In this document: positions 8,818 to 18,328 of the stretch, piece after piece
How the letters are laid out: every line of letters starts with the position of its first letter
Position numbering within the stretch: position 1 is the first letter of the stretch
Source of the DNA: Coemansia sp. RSA 922
Taxonomy: Eukaryota; Kickxellomycota; Kickxellomycetes; Kickxellales; Kickxellaceae
Direction: 5' to 3'
Length of the DNA: 40,176 nucleotides
Assembly (NCBI GenBank): GCA_027577415.1
Contig: JANBQS010000076.1
Location: 1-40,176, forward strand
Notes under the pieces: model-generated
What the model saw: the letters and a program-made list of their open reading frames with translations, nothing else
Told to the model about the DNA's origin: nothing
Database searches by the model: none
Made by a program: the position numbers and the translations under genes

Positions 8818-9609
8818 TCACTTGCTAAGCGACAAAGAGCCCCGAGGTGCCAGCCACCCCATCCACCTGGCCAATGGCCCCGCCGTAGCAAAGATGCCCG
8901 TCGGCGGCGCTGGATGAATGGCCGTGACTTCATGCACGCAGATGAGTCCAGATTTGGGGTGAATCTTATACCTAAACTCGCCCTCATACCTCGACTCCTG
9001 TCCACCGATGATCTCCGAGTGCCTCGCCATGCCCTCAAACACCCAGCGCACATAAACGTCGATGCCATCAGGGGCCTGCTGCTGTTGCTGTTGACGCAAA
9101 AGAATAATAGTCAGCGTAGGATTAGAAAACCACATATTCATCGCGATCCTCAGTACTCGCGCCATACCCAAGTACTGACTACGTCCCGTGAACTGCATTC
9201 CGGAGTGTCTAGGCTCAGTAAACTTTATCTGCTCTGTGTAAATACTGTCATCGAGCCCGTGTGAGAAAAAGCCCTCGAGCTGCTGTGGCAGTTCTACCAT
9301 TACGCGTCCTAGAGTTGTAACATAGTCGTCGACCGGTTGTGGACCCAATTCTTCCTCTTCCGACTCTCGCTGTGGTTGTTGTGGTTGTTTTCGGGGACTG
9401 GCTTCCTCTTCTAACTCTCGCCGTGCTTGCTCGATAGCTTCTTTGATAGTACGATCCCATGTATCTTGTGTCGTTGGTTTGTCTTCTTTTTCTTCGTTCT
9501 TTTTCTTATTATCGGTCTCTGTTATTACGCGCGATACGTGTAACAACCTACTGACACTGAGTGGTACGCGTCTAACAAGGATATTACGAGCAAGTAGCCG
9601 ACAAAGCAT
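8818..9609 (-). CDS. DUF2358/C6orf136-like mitochondrial protein
   Basis: This encodes 263 residues. The N-terminus (MLCRLLARNILVRRVPLSVSR) is Arg/Leu-rich without acidic residues, a typical mitochondrial presequence. A charged Glu/Lys/Gln linker covers about 30-90. The domain at about 92-240 has the DUF2358 pattern: a short helix before LDDSIYTEQIKFTEP, then a strand pair with IDVYVRWVFEGM and a FRYKIHPKSGLICVHEV ending, as in human C6orf136 and plant homologues. The fold resembles SnoaL/NTF2 proteins; the biochemical role is unknown. A CAG-type run encodes RQQQQQQ near 173. It converges on GGC1 with a 50-base gap. Confidence 0.75.
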   Translation of the reverse strand: MLCRLLARNILVRRVPLSVSRLLHVSRVITETDNKKKNEEKEDKPTTQDTWDRTIKEAIEQARRELEEEASPRKQPQQPQRESEEEELGPQPVDDYVTTLGRVMVELPQQLEGFFSHGLDDSIYTEQIKFTEPRHSGMQFTGRSQYLGMARVLRIAMNMWFSNPTLTIILLRQQQQQQAPDGIDVYVRWVFEGMARHSEIIGGQESRYEGEFRYKIHPKSGLICVHEVTAIHPAPPTGIFATAGPLARWMGWLAPRGSLSLSK

Positions 9610-9723
9610 TTTTAGTGAGAATTTCGCAAAAATAAAAGTAGAAATAAATTATAAATTATAAAACACGAAAGAAAAAGATAAAAATGAAAACGATCAGTCT
9701 GGATTAAAAAAATAATTGATTCA

Positions 9724-11535
9724 TCACTGTATAGTCTTTTTCCTATTCCTGTTCAGATCCACGTGTTTAAACGCAAAAGTCAGTATCGCAAGCATAACAG
9801 AGAACGGCACCAAGGCGTAGAATGCCATTCGCATAGCTCGCATAAACACTGCAACTATCATAGCTCTCAGTTCTTCTGATACATCTGATCTATAGATAAT
9901 AGACTGATTATCAGCAATCTGTATAATAGTAAATATATACCTAGGATGATTCACTGCCAACTGAGTCAACCCATCCTTTATAACGCTATGCATAATAGAG
10001 CTCAGTATGGCCACACACAGAATGCCACCTAATGATCTCAAAAACGCACATAAAGTTGTTACTGCTGCCATATCTGGTCCTGAGACTGCTGCTTGTGCTG
10101 CCATCATTATAGGCTGGACACAGGCGCCAGCGCCCAGCCCACTAAGAAACAATACACCTACGTGTAAGGGCATTGATGAATGTTCATCCAGGAGAACTAG
10201 GAGGCTATTACCTATGCATAATAGTATGGCTCCACAAACGATCAACCTTCTGTATCTTCCTGTACGAGTCATTATAAATCCACATAGTACTGAGGTTATA
10301 ATTGTACCTACAGTAAATGGCAATAAATGTACTCCAGCTGATATAGCAGATGCTCCACGAACAAGTAATGCCCATTGCGGAACAAATACAATGGGTCCGT
10401 ATCCAGCCGCTCCATAAAACAAATGTGCCGCAGATGACAATGCCACATTACGTATAGCCAACAACCGTGAAGGTACAATAGGTTCGCTAGGGATTTTGTA
10501 CTCTACCAAAATAAATACTCCCAGAATAGCGGGTCCCAATATAACACAACACAGAACCAATGGTGATGTCCAACTATACTCACGTCCTCCCCAAGATAAT
10601 CCCAATAATAATGGAACTATTCCACAGAGGAATACGGCTGAACCCAAGAAATCAATTTTACGCGCTTTGGCTTTCCAAGATCCTGACGGTCTTGGCAATC
10701 TCATAAAAAATAGTACTAATACCAATGCTATTGCGCAAAATGGTAAGTTTGCCCAGAATATTAGTCTCCAGTCAGCTCTCTGAACTATCAATCCACCCAA
10801 CATTGGTGCTATTGCCGAGGCCAGACCCCAGGTACATGTAAATACTCCAATATATTTACCTCTTTCGCGCTCGCTCAATACATCAGCCACTACGACAAAT
10901 ATTAAACTCATTATTCCGCCACCACCCAGACCTTGTACAGCACGACTAGCTATTAGCATATTCATTGAGTGCGACATGGCACAAAGTACAGATCCAATAA
11001 CAAAGAGTAGCACTGCTACAATGATAGCTTCAGCACGTCCCAATATATCACTAAATTTCCCATATAATGGCTGTATAGCAGTCGCTGCCAACATATATGA
11101 CGTCACAGTCCACTCTGCTCGACTGAGTGCATTAAAACTGTTGGCTATTTCCACATATACGGTGGCGATAATAGTTAGGTCCAAAGCGGCAATAAATAAT
11201 AGTGCGTCGAGGCCAGCCAAGGCCAAATAGAGACGTTTACCGCTCAGTCGGTTTTCTTCATCGACTATGTCATCTGTTGTCGAGTCATCTGACAAAAGAG
11301 CTTGATTCGAGGAAGAGGAAGAGGCGTATACTTCGATATCCATATGCTCTTTATTTTGTTTGTCTGGTAATAGACTATTTCTAACATATTTGTGCACACT
11401 TGGTGTTAGAATATCGCTGCATCCAGTTCCACGTCGCAGAATATGAGCAAATGGTCGGTCATTGCTTGGAGTATCCATTCCTGATAACCTAGAACTAGCA
11501 CTATCTTTATCCGAATTTTCTTTTAGAATAGTCAT
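9724..11535 (-). CDS. DHA2-family major facilitator transporter (copy 1)
   Basis: This encodes 603 residues with a cytoplasmic Ser-rich N-terminus of about 100 residues followed by 13-14 predicted membrane helices. Signatures are the DHA2 first-helix motif (ALDLTIIATVYVEI, about 117-130), MFS motif A (GKFSDILGR, 159-167) and the SRAVQGLGGGG turn. The family exports drugs or other toxic compounds, or moves basic amino acids into the vacuole (VBA-type); the substrate cannot be told from sequence. It ends in a basic tail (NRNRKKTIQ) like its neighbour, which shows tandem duplication. Its codons are AT-rich compared with copy 2. There is no intron. Confidence 0.9.
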   Translation of the reverse strand: MTILKENSDKDSASSRLSGMDTPSNDRPFAHILRRGTGCSDILTPSVHKYVRNSLLPDKQNKEHMDIEVYASSSSSNQALLSDDSTTDDIVDEENRLSGKRLYLALAGLDALLFIAALDLTIIATVYVEIANSFNALSRAEWTVTSYMLAATAIQPLYGKFSDILGRAEAIIVAVLLFVIGSVLCAMSHSMNMLIASRAVQGLGGGGIMSLIFVVVADVLSERERGKYIGVFTCTWGLASAIAPMLGGLIVQRADWRLIFWANLPFCAIALVLVLFFMRLPRPSGSWKAKARKIDFLGSAVFLCGIVPLLLGLSWGGREYSWTSPLVLCCVILGPAILGVFILVEYKIPSEPIVPSRLLAIRNVALSSAAHLFYGAAGYGPIVFVPQWALLVRGASAISAGVHLLPFTVGTIITSVLCGFIMTRTGRYRRLIVCGAILLCIGNSLLVLLDEHSSMPLHVGVLFLSGLGAGACVQPIMMAAQAAVSGPDMAAVTTLCAFLRSLGGILCVAILSSIMHSVIKDGLTQLAVNHPRYIFTIIQIADNQSIIYRSDVSEELRAMIVAVFMRAMRMAFYALVPFSVMLAILTFAFKHVDLNRNRKKTIQ

Positions 11536-11830
11536 TAAAGTATATATATAAATTAATTACTGTAAAGAAGTACAATTATAATATTTTTCCATGCGAGAAA
11601 TATCTCTATGCTTATCTCTTTTTTTTTGTCGGAAAAATTACTAAATGTGTGGCTATTCTCCTTACTTTAGTTTATCCTGCTCACCAAATATCCAATACCA
11701 GACTTTTTTGTATTGATATTTACTACTTTACTAATTATAAAAATTATGCTACCACTTTATTTAATGGCGTAGTTAAAAAATTACAGATTAGGCAAGTAGT
11801 AAAAATTAAATTTTAAAAGAGGGTGGTAAT

Positions 11831-13630
11831 TCATTTTATCGTCTTTTTTCTCCTGGTATTCATCTTCACATGCTTGAATAGCAACGTAGATAATACCATG
11901 AGTGCAGAGAAAGCCGTCAATCCAAGAAACACCTTATGCAACGCGCTTTGAAACATGTCTGTTAGCCCCAAACGCACTCCCTCTGGAAGCCCCGTTGACT
12001 TGCCTATAATAGACTGATCGTTAATCGTATCGAGAATCAACTGGCTATACTTTGGATACTGCGCCCCTAGTTCATCAGCCGCAGTACGCAGCTGATTATT
12101 GAATACCGAACTAAGTACCGATAGAGCGAAAATACCGCCCAACGTACGCAAAAACAGCATTAGCGTTGTGACAATAGCCATATCCAGACCCGCGACCGCA
12201 CACTGAGCGCCCATGAGCATAGTCTGAACGCAGAATCCGAAACCCGCGCCCGTAATAGCCAGGAACCCAATACGCTGTCCGTTATTAGAGTTGGCGTCCA
12301 GCAAGATTAGTAGCGAGTTTCCAATGGCAATTAAAAAGCCACCAGTCACGATTAGCTCGCGGAACCGTCCTAATCTCAGCATACAGGCGCCGGCTGCTGC
12401 TGCACCTACTACCATGGTACCCATCAGCGGTAGTAAATGTAATCCGGCCTGTGTCTCGGTCGACCGCTTGACGGAAAGCTCCCATGCCGGAATAAACATT
12501 AACGGCGCGTAGATACTAGCACCCAATGCAAAATGCGACATACCGGAAGCAATCACATTACGTATACGGAATAGCCGCAGGGGTACAATAGGTTCAACGG
12601 CAACTTTCCACTCGATAAAGAGAAACAAAATACCCATAGCCACCGAGCCGCAAATAGTACCCAACACACGACCCGACGTCCACTTATACCCTTGTCCACC
12701 CCAAGCAAAGGCAATAATAATGGGGATGATAAACGCCTGGAACGTTAGTAATCCCAAAAAGTCGATACGGCTAATCTTCTCCCGCAGTGAGCCCTCGGGT
12801 CTAGGAATACGTAGAGCAAAGTATAGCACGATGATAGACGGGATGCAAACGGGCAAGTTGATCCAGAATATGATTCGCCAGCTAGCGTTCTCTACTATAG
12901 CGCCACCCATCACCGGACCCACGGCAGAAGCAACACCCCAAGCGGCGGCCAAGTATGCAGAGAATCTGCCGCGGTCACGTTCCGATGTCACGTCGCTCAT
13001 TATCACGCTAACCATTGTCATCATCCCTCCGCCGCCTATCCCCTGGATCGCACGGCTAGCAACCAGCATCGCCATCGAGTGTGACGCCGCGCACATAACA
13101 GAACCGATACAGAAAATGACTGTGGACACAACTACCGATTCGAAACGACCCAAAATATCGCTAAACTTTCCATACATCGGTTGTACAGCTGTGGTGGCCA
13201 ACAAGTAGCTAGTAATAATCCAAATGCCGTTTGTCATGTCGTCGTACTGATTGGATATGTCGATATACACTGTGGCTAGAATTGTCGTGTCCAGTGCCGA
13301 TACGAAAAATAACAAGCATAGTCCGGCTACTATGACGTACAGTCGGCCTTTTTCGATTGTTTCTTTGTTAAACCCCTGGCTGCTGGCCACTACACTCGGA
13401 GCTAAGCTATTGGCTCCTGACGCTGTGCCCTTTTCAGCCACATTGCCGCCACTGTCGTTTGCACCCGTGTCCCCCATTTCTATTATCTGGCTATCTAGAC
13501 CCGAGCCAACTACTATCTGCTTTTCGACCTTGTCGCTCAACCCACTGGAGCTAACCGACGCGCTAATCTGAGGGCCACCGATGCCATCTGCCACCGTAGT
13601 GTGCGAGTCTGCCGCTTGAAGAAGCGTCAT
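11831..13630 (-). CDS. DHA2-family major facilitator transporter (copy 2)
   Basis: This encodes 599 residues and is clearly paralogous to the adjacent copy along the whole membrane part. It has SALDTTILATVYIDI at about 111-125, GKFSDILGR at 154-162, SRAIQGIGGGG, and WGVASAVGPVMGGAIVE at the usual DHA2 motif C. It ends in NTRRKKTIK. The N-terminal 95 residues are Ser/Gly-rich and unrelated to those of copy 1. It is probably a drug/H+ antiporter or a vacuolar basic amino-acid transporter. Both genes lie on the minus strand with a 295-bp gap, so each probably has its own promoter. Codon use is more GC-rich than in copy 1. Confidence 0.9.
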   Translation of the reverse strand: MTLLQAADSHTTVADGIGGPQISASVSSSGLSDKVEKQIVVGSGLDSQIIEMGDTGANDSGGNVAEKGTASGANSLAPSVVASSQGFNKETIEKGRLYVIVAGLCLLFFVSALDTTILATVYIDISNQYDDMTNGIWIITSYLLATTAVQPMYGKFSDILGRFESVVVSTVIFCIGSVMCAASHSMAMLVASRAIQGIGGGGMMTMVSVIMSDVTSERDRGRFSAYLAAAWGVASAVGPVMGGAIVENASWRIIFWINLPVCIPSIIVLYFALRIPRPEGSLREKISRIDFLGLLTFQAFIIPIIIAFAWGGQGYKWTSGRVLGTICGSVAMGILFLFIEWKVAVEPIVPLRLFRIRNVIASGMSHFALGASIYAPLMFIPAWELSVKRSTETQAGLHLLPLMGTMVVGAAAAGACMLRLGRFRELIVTGGFLIAIGNSLLILLDANSNNGQRIGFLAITGAGFGFCVQTMLMGAQCAVAGLDMAIVTTLMLFLRTLGGIFALSVLSSVFNNQLRTAADELGAQYPKYSQLILDTINDQSIIGKSTGLPEGVRLGLTDMFQSALHKVFLGLTAFSALMVLSTLLFKHVKMNTRRKKTIK

Positions 13631-14967
13631 ATGTACTATAGATTCGAAGTGTGTTAACAGTAATGTAAATACAACAGCAAGATTAAAGAGTCAGGGAGTA
13701 TAAAAAAAGACACGAAATTATAAAGAAAAACACGAAAAATAGAGAAATAGTACCTATTTAAAAAAAAAGTCGGTCTATACAGTTGGCGATACTATTGCCA
13801 TTTTATATTCGCTTCTCCACCCCCCACTGCATGGCTTCTCCAGGTCACTTTTTTTGCTATCAAAACACCCAAATATAAAAAAATGCGTGTACAAAAAGCT
13901 CAATCCCGCCACATTCTCCTCTCAAGTTGGGACCCTGATTTTTCTTGCCGTTGTTCATTATACACACATTTTGCTGTAGATACCAGCACTCGGACACATC
14001 TCGTTATTCGCCTTTTTGATTGAGAGCGGAGCGCATCTCGGTGGGCTTTCTTTTCCACCCCCTCCTTGTTTTGCCTCAAAAAAGCGCCAACGTGTAATCG
14101 AGGCGTGTGAGTAGATGAGCAATGGCTTTTTTTTTGTGTGTCCAGCACTATGCTTATTGGTCAAATAGCAAGCCATTATTTTTGCTCTAAACAATGACTT
14201 TTTTGTTCTCTTGTGTCGACACAAGTGTAAAAAATTTTTAAACAATGGGATGTGTATCTAAAGCTGATGAATATAGTGCGTGCATCGCAAGAGAGATAAG
14301 CAGTGTTTTATTTTCTTTCAGCCCGTCTGTGGCGAGCATCTAGTCTGCCCTGCGTTCTCTTTTTTTTGATGATGGACTTGGGGGCGGGGGATGATGCTCC
14401 GCAAAACCCCGAGTGCGGCGTTCCTGGTCATAGCACCCGCTTCTCATGCCTTTACTTTCTCCGCAAATAGAAGATCAAAGGGTTCTTATTAGCAACATGT
14501 GTTGACCAACTTTTTTTTTAGAACCTAGAGTTCAGAGCGTGTATACGTGCAATCTTTCTCAATAGCAAATGACTGTTTTTTTAGACCTCCGAACCGTTTG
14601 GTGTAAATGTGGCGCTAGTGTCATGGTTAGGTGGGCTGGAAATCAAGCAATTTCCCAAACAAAAAAAAACTAGTTGCATACATGTGCTATAGGCGTAGGA
14701 CGTTCCAGAATCAGAGTAGTTGCATCTTTCCATGTACCTTAAAATGACATCTTGCATACGTTGCTTTAGAATGATTGACTAGCTTGGATCGACATGCATG
14801 CTGTTGCATGTGGGCTGCAGCCTCGTGTTTGTGCTTGTTTTTTTCTTTCTAAAAAGCCACTACACTAAACTAAAGCAGGCAAGTTATTGCGGTCCTTTCT
14901 TTCCCCTTTGTTGTTCATTATTACTTGCGCCCTTTTTTACGTTACATAATATTTATTTTCTACTGCG
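13631..14967. other. 1.3-kb intergenic stretch without a supported gene
   Basis: This is the shared upstream region of the second transporter (minus) and the SH3b protein (plus). It contains poly-T tracts, a CT-rich leader before 14968, and a short inverted repeat (ACATGCA at 14792-14798 with TGCATGT at 14805-14811). Two overlapping minus-strand frames around 13900-14245 have no recognisable domain and unlikely composition, so I leave them out. I found no tRNA or transposon signature. Confidence 0.5.
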
Positions 14968-15582
14968 ATGAGATATAGTGCGACGACTTTGGCGCTTCTT
15001 GCACTGTTTAGTGCCAGCGAGGCGTTTGACATTATCCACTCGGCCAACCTCAACTGCCGCGCAGGTCCTTCAACAAAAGGCGACATTGTTAAAGTGTACT
15101 CACTTGGCGATGACGTTCAAATAGTGTGTCAGATCACGGGCGAGAGAGTTTCTGGCACTAATATCTGGGATAAGACTCCTGACAACTGCTACGTTCTTGA
15201 CTACTATCTCTCTACGGGCTTCTCGGGCATCTTCATGCCTCTATGTAACGCCACCAGCAGTGGTAGCAGCTCCAGTTCAAAACCAACCCGCAGTAGCACA
15301 GCCTTAACCACCGCGACGAGCACATCGAGACCCAGTAGCTCGACCACAACATCTACAACCTCAGACAGCGAAACAAGTTCACAAACGTCGTTGTCACCAG
15401 AATCCGAGTCTTCTGAAACTGAATCAAAGAGTGATAACGCATCGGACGCTAGTGACTCCCAGAGCACCTCCAAGAACAGTGCTGCCTCGGGAACAAGGTC
15501 GCCAGCTAATTCTGGCCCGTTTGTTGTCGCTCTTGGCGGCGCCATTGTTGCGTGTGCTTTTGCTGGTCTGGGATATTGGTAA
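14968..15582 (+). CDS. GPI-anchored surface protein with an SH3b-like domain
   Basis: This encodes 204 residues. It has a signal peptide at 1-19 (MRYSATTLALLALFSASEA) and then an SH3b-like module at about 20-95 with the typical start ANLNCRAGPSTKGDIV, which is how bacterial-type SH3 domains begin. Four cysteines in this part (NCRAG, VCQIT, NCYVL, LCNAT) could form disulfides. A Ser/Thr-rich stalk from about 96 to 180, likely O-mannosylated, follows. The C-terminal 20 residues are hydrophobic and lack a basic tail, which fits a GPI-anchor signal. SH3b domains commonly bind cell-wall peptides or glycans; the ligand here is unknown. No intron is seen. Confidence 0.8.
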   Translation: MRYSATTLALLALFSASEAFDIIHSANLNCRAGPSTKGDIVKVYSLGDDVQIVCQITGERVSGTNIWDKTPDNCYVLDYYLSTGFSGIFMPLCNATSSGSSSSSKPTRSSTALTTATSTSRPSSSTTTSTTSDSETSSQTSLSPESESSETESKSDNASDASDSQSTSKNSAASGTRSPANSGPFVVALGGAIVACAFAGLGYW

Positions 15583-15628
15583 TCATTTATTTGAACAAAC
15601 ACTCGTAAGACAATGAATTAAACTGATT

Positions 15629-16419
15629 CTAGCCAACTGCCCACTTTCTCCGTTTTATTGACTTGTTGGCTTTTTCCTTGAGTGCTGGCTTGGGTTTGTT
15701 CTGCTCTTGCTTTGAAGCCGCCCAGTAGTCGTCAATGACTGAAAGCAAGTCCTTTGCAATGCCATCACATCTCTCGATGCGCTCTTCTAAAGGATTACCC
15801 CACTTGGGTACATAGCCAGCAGTCATTTGGGCGCCCTTAGCCGGCTGTTCTCGTAATTCAGGGCGCCTGACACTCGACTGGAAGGTGTATGGCTGTTTTT
15901 CGCGATTTGGGGTTTCACTAGTACCATGGCATTCGGGACCGGCTTTACGGTTTTCAAATAGAGTATGCCGCAACACACACACGCACCAAATTTGTGAGCC
16001 AAACCTTGTCAGGATCATCGCCATCGTCACTGGCATTGCTCGAGCGTTTTTTTTACCACTGAATTAGTCTGTAACGTATTCCTCAAAAGTAGCACACTTT
16101 CCAAAATAGGTGCTCTTGGCCCCGATGATGGCTTCAAGAGATACTTTTTGCCACTTTGCGATTGGCAGCTTCTCAAGGTCTTTTCCTCCTTGATGGTGTT
16201 GCGAACTACCAATGCCAAGCGTTGCTGACCAGCACACCAAGCACAATATTGAGTCATAGTCAATGTCACATAGCCATCGTATGTGACGTCACACTGATTG
16301 ACTGAGATGATCATAGTATGTTTCAACGGTATTTATATGTTTTTCCCACTCAGCACTAGGCTGAGGAATCGTGGAGTTTCTTCTCTTGTTTTGTTTCGGA
16401 ATTTATTGTTTTAACATTT
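15629..16419 (-). pseudogene. Broken 3' part of a FunK1-type kinase gene
   Basis: Read on the minus strand, this stretch matches the C-terminal third of the intact FunK1 gene at 18329-21060 in several frames. One frame (16246-16064) gives LCLVCWSATLGIGSSQHH and LEKLPIAKWQK, matching residues about 671-705 of the intact protein. Another (16036-15629) gives the counterparts of GPECHGTS and of the RVEKCDIIVKDLL helix. A frameshift near 16255 separates NQCDVTYDGYV from the next matching segment. The kinase core, including the HRD and DFD motifs, is missing between this part and the upstream frame at 16420: a deletion plus frameshifts. It belongs to the same duplicated locus as the truncated gene just upstream on this strand. 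Confidence 0.8.
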
Positions 16420-17631
16420 TTAAAATCTACTCTTGTAACAGTCAATGTCATGGGCTGTGTCATCGGGGCATTCAATCTGCCAGCAATCGAGGTTAGGCAA
16501 GTATTCAATGGTCGGATCGTGGCCAAGCTGAGAGTCTTCACACATTGACCAGTCGACCAAGAGCTCAATAAACGCGCGCCGACCCTCGGGTGTGGTGACG
16601 TTCATTGGATTTGACGACACAGCCACGTCATTGCCAAAGTGACAGACACGGACTTCGTGTCCACAGATAGCAAATCCCCAGGCAGAGCTCAGATTGTGTT
16701 GCGCTTGGTACATTTGGCGGGTATACCCGTATAGCTGTGGCCACGCTTCCTTGAAATTGCCACTACAAACTTTTGCCTCGACCACAGCGAGTAATTTGTG
16801 ATATGGCGTCCGCGTACTCGCAGTGGGAGCTGGGTCGTCGAAATCCATGCTACATAGGCCAATATCAATACGAGTCTTGTCATCCGAGTCATCTGGCTGG
16901 TAGTCCGCTTTATCGGCAGGGCAAATAAGATGCTGAATACCAGCTGTGCTTCCAGCCTTATCCCTTTGTGCTTGAACGCAAAGCGCCACGTAAGAAACAA
17001 ATGCCGTGATGGGGCCGTACATGCTGCTCTCTAAACGAAGGGGCTTTCCTAGCAACCAGTCGCGCATCTCATCAATGTGGGCTATGCGTGCAGAGCTGGA
17101 GGTGTTTGAAGGCTGTTTTGCACCCCTTGTTCCCTTTACTTGTTTCGGTGGGGGAGCTGTCGTCTCCAAAAGTGTCGACTTGGGACTGAGATGTGCCTCC
17201 AAAAAGCATGCCACCACTTCAGCGATATTCGCAGCTATGTCCCGCTGAGCGTACTTCAGAGGTTGCACCATTTTCAGAATAAAGTCGTTATCGAGAACAT
17301 GGTGCTTTCCATACAGGTCTACCATTTCGTTGCGCAGTTCTGTCGCCATTTCCTCTGGCAATGCTAACGGAGGAATATATGGCAAAGTATAGTTCGAGTG
17401 CGGCTCCGTGGATGTCGAAATGTTTTTCGCTGGATTGGAAACTACTCGACTTTGGAAAGCGTAACGTGGTTAGTAGCACGACTTGCATTGTGCAAAGAGT
17501 ATCCCGTGGTGCTAATAGTAGAATGTTTGCTTGACGCTAGTCTTACCTGAGGTTGGGCCGGCAGGCCTCTTTTGCTTCTTATGCTTAGTATCTTCCATGG
17601 CCGACTTGTTTTGTACCTTGCGTTTAGTCAT
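16420..17631 (-). CDS. Truncated FunK1 paralogue keeping the nuclease-like domain
   Basis: Exon 1 is probably 17631-17547 (MTKRKVQNKSAMED..., donor CAG|GTAAGA). The intron ends near 17442 after a TACTAAC branch site, and exon 2 runs to the stop at 16420. The predicted product is about 368 residues; the acceptor could be three bases off. From YGKHHVLDND onwards it is nearly identical to the intact FunK1 protein (18329-21060), at DNA level too for about 16560-17050. It includes RIDIGL, VVEAK and QLYGYTRQMY of the nuclease-like domain. It lacks the internal acidic loop found in the intact copy, and it diverges after WQIECPDD into a short unrelated tail. The whole kinase domain is gone. It may be a pseudogene or a functional single-domain product. 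Confidence 0.6.
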
Positions 17632-17891
17632 TTGCTGTAAGCCAGCCAGTAGACAGCGATACAGTGGGAAAAGATATGAATAAAAATGTATGAGAAAGAA
17701 CCAGATAGAGAGAACTAAATAAAGAATACACAAATAGAGGAGACAAGTAGGACTATCGTAAACACTTTCCGACTGTTTAATTTTAACAGGCAGTCGCTGA
17801 TAGGCTGCGCAAATTCTAGTGGCAGGAGCTGTTGGCAAGGTAGTAATCGCTTGGGCTGTCACGGGGTGGAAAAGGGCTCGATGGCTTGGCT
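17632..17891. promoter_or_regulatory. Divergent promoter duplicated with the FunK1 gene
   Basis: Bases about 17785-17855 align with about 21250-21310 upstream of the intact FunK1 gene. They share GGCTGCGCAAA, then GCTGTTG followed by CAAGG and ATCGC in the same order. The duplication therefore included the upstream region. Here the partner on the plus strand is the small gene at 17892; at the other copy it is the F-box-like gene at 21388. Confidence 0.55.
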
Positions 17892-18185
17892 ATGGTCCTC
17901 CGCTGGAAATCTGCAGTCATCTCGCGTATTCTACACGACTTCTACTATTCTTACTCTATAATCACGGCCCCACATATTTTCGAAAAAAGCTGGTTACCGG
18001 TGTCTAACCGGTGGTACCACTTCGATCCCGGCAACGACGAGCTTGATGGGAAGATCTCATTTACAAACGAATCGCAACAGGTGGCCAGCCGCGTACATCA
18101 CCTTATTCAGTATCACCAGCAGTCAGCTCCGAACGACGACACCAACACCCCGGCTGCACCCGACAATCCGCCCATTGTGGCTTGA
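17892..18185 (+). CDS. Small 97-residue protein of unknown function
   Basis: The ATG at 17892 opens 97 residues (MVLRWKSAVISRIL...). The first 30 residues are hydrophobic and basic with no acidic residue before Asp16, which could be a mitochondrial presequence or a membrane helix (FYYSYSIITAPHIF). The middle (WLPVSNRWYHFDPGNDELDG) looks like a folded core, and the tail is Pro/Asn/Asp-rich. It lies divergently from the truncated FunK1 gene. I do not recognise the family. Codon use and composition look coding, but no homologue is known to me. Confidence 0.5.
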   Translation: MVLRWKSAVISRILHDFYYSYSIITAPHIFEKSWLPVSNRWYHFDPGNDELDGKISFTNESQQVASRVHHLIQYHQQSAPNDDTNTPAAPDNPPIVA

Positions 18186-18328
18186 ACCAATTTTTTATAT
18201 ATAATTAATCACAATAAATTTGCGCTTAAAGAGTGCGCCATAAAAAAGATCACGATTATAGTACATGTATGTAAATAATCAGCTATTAAAATTTATTTAG
18301 ACATACCCAATTACACCGCACCTAGTCA

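Noticed and set aside
13900..14245. Overlapping minus-strand frames in the large gap as genes
   Set aside because: Two frames overlap each other with basic, random-looking composition, no domain and no promoter features.
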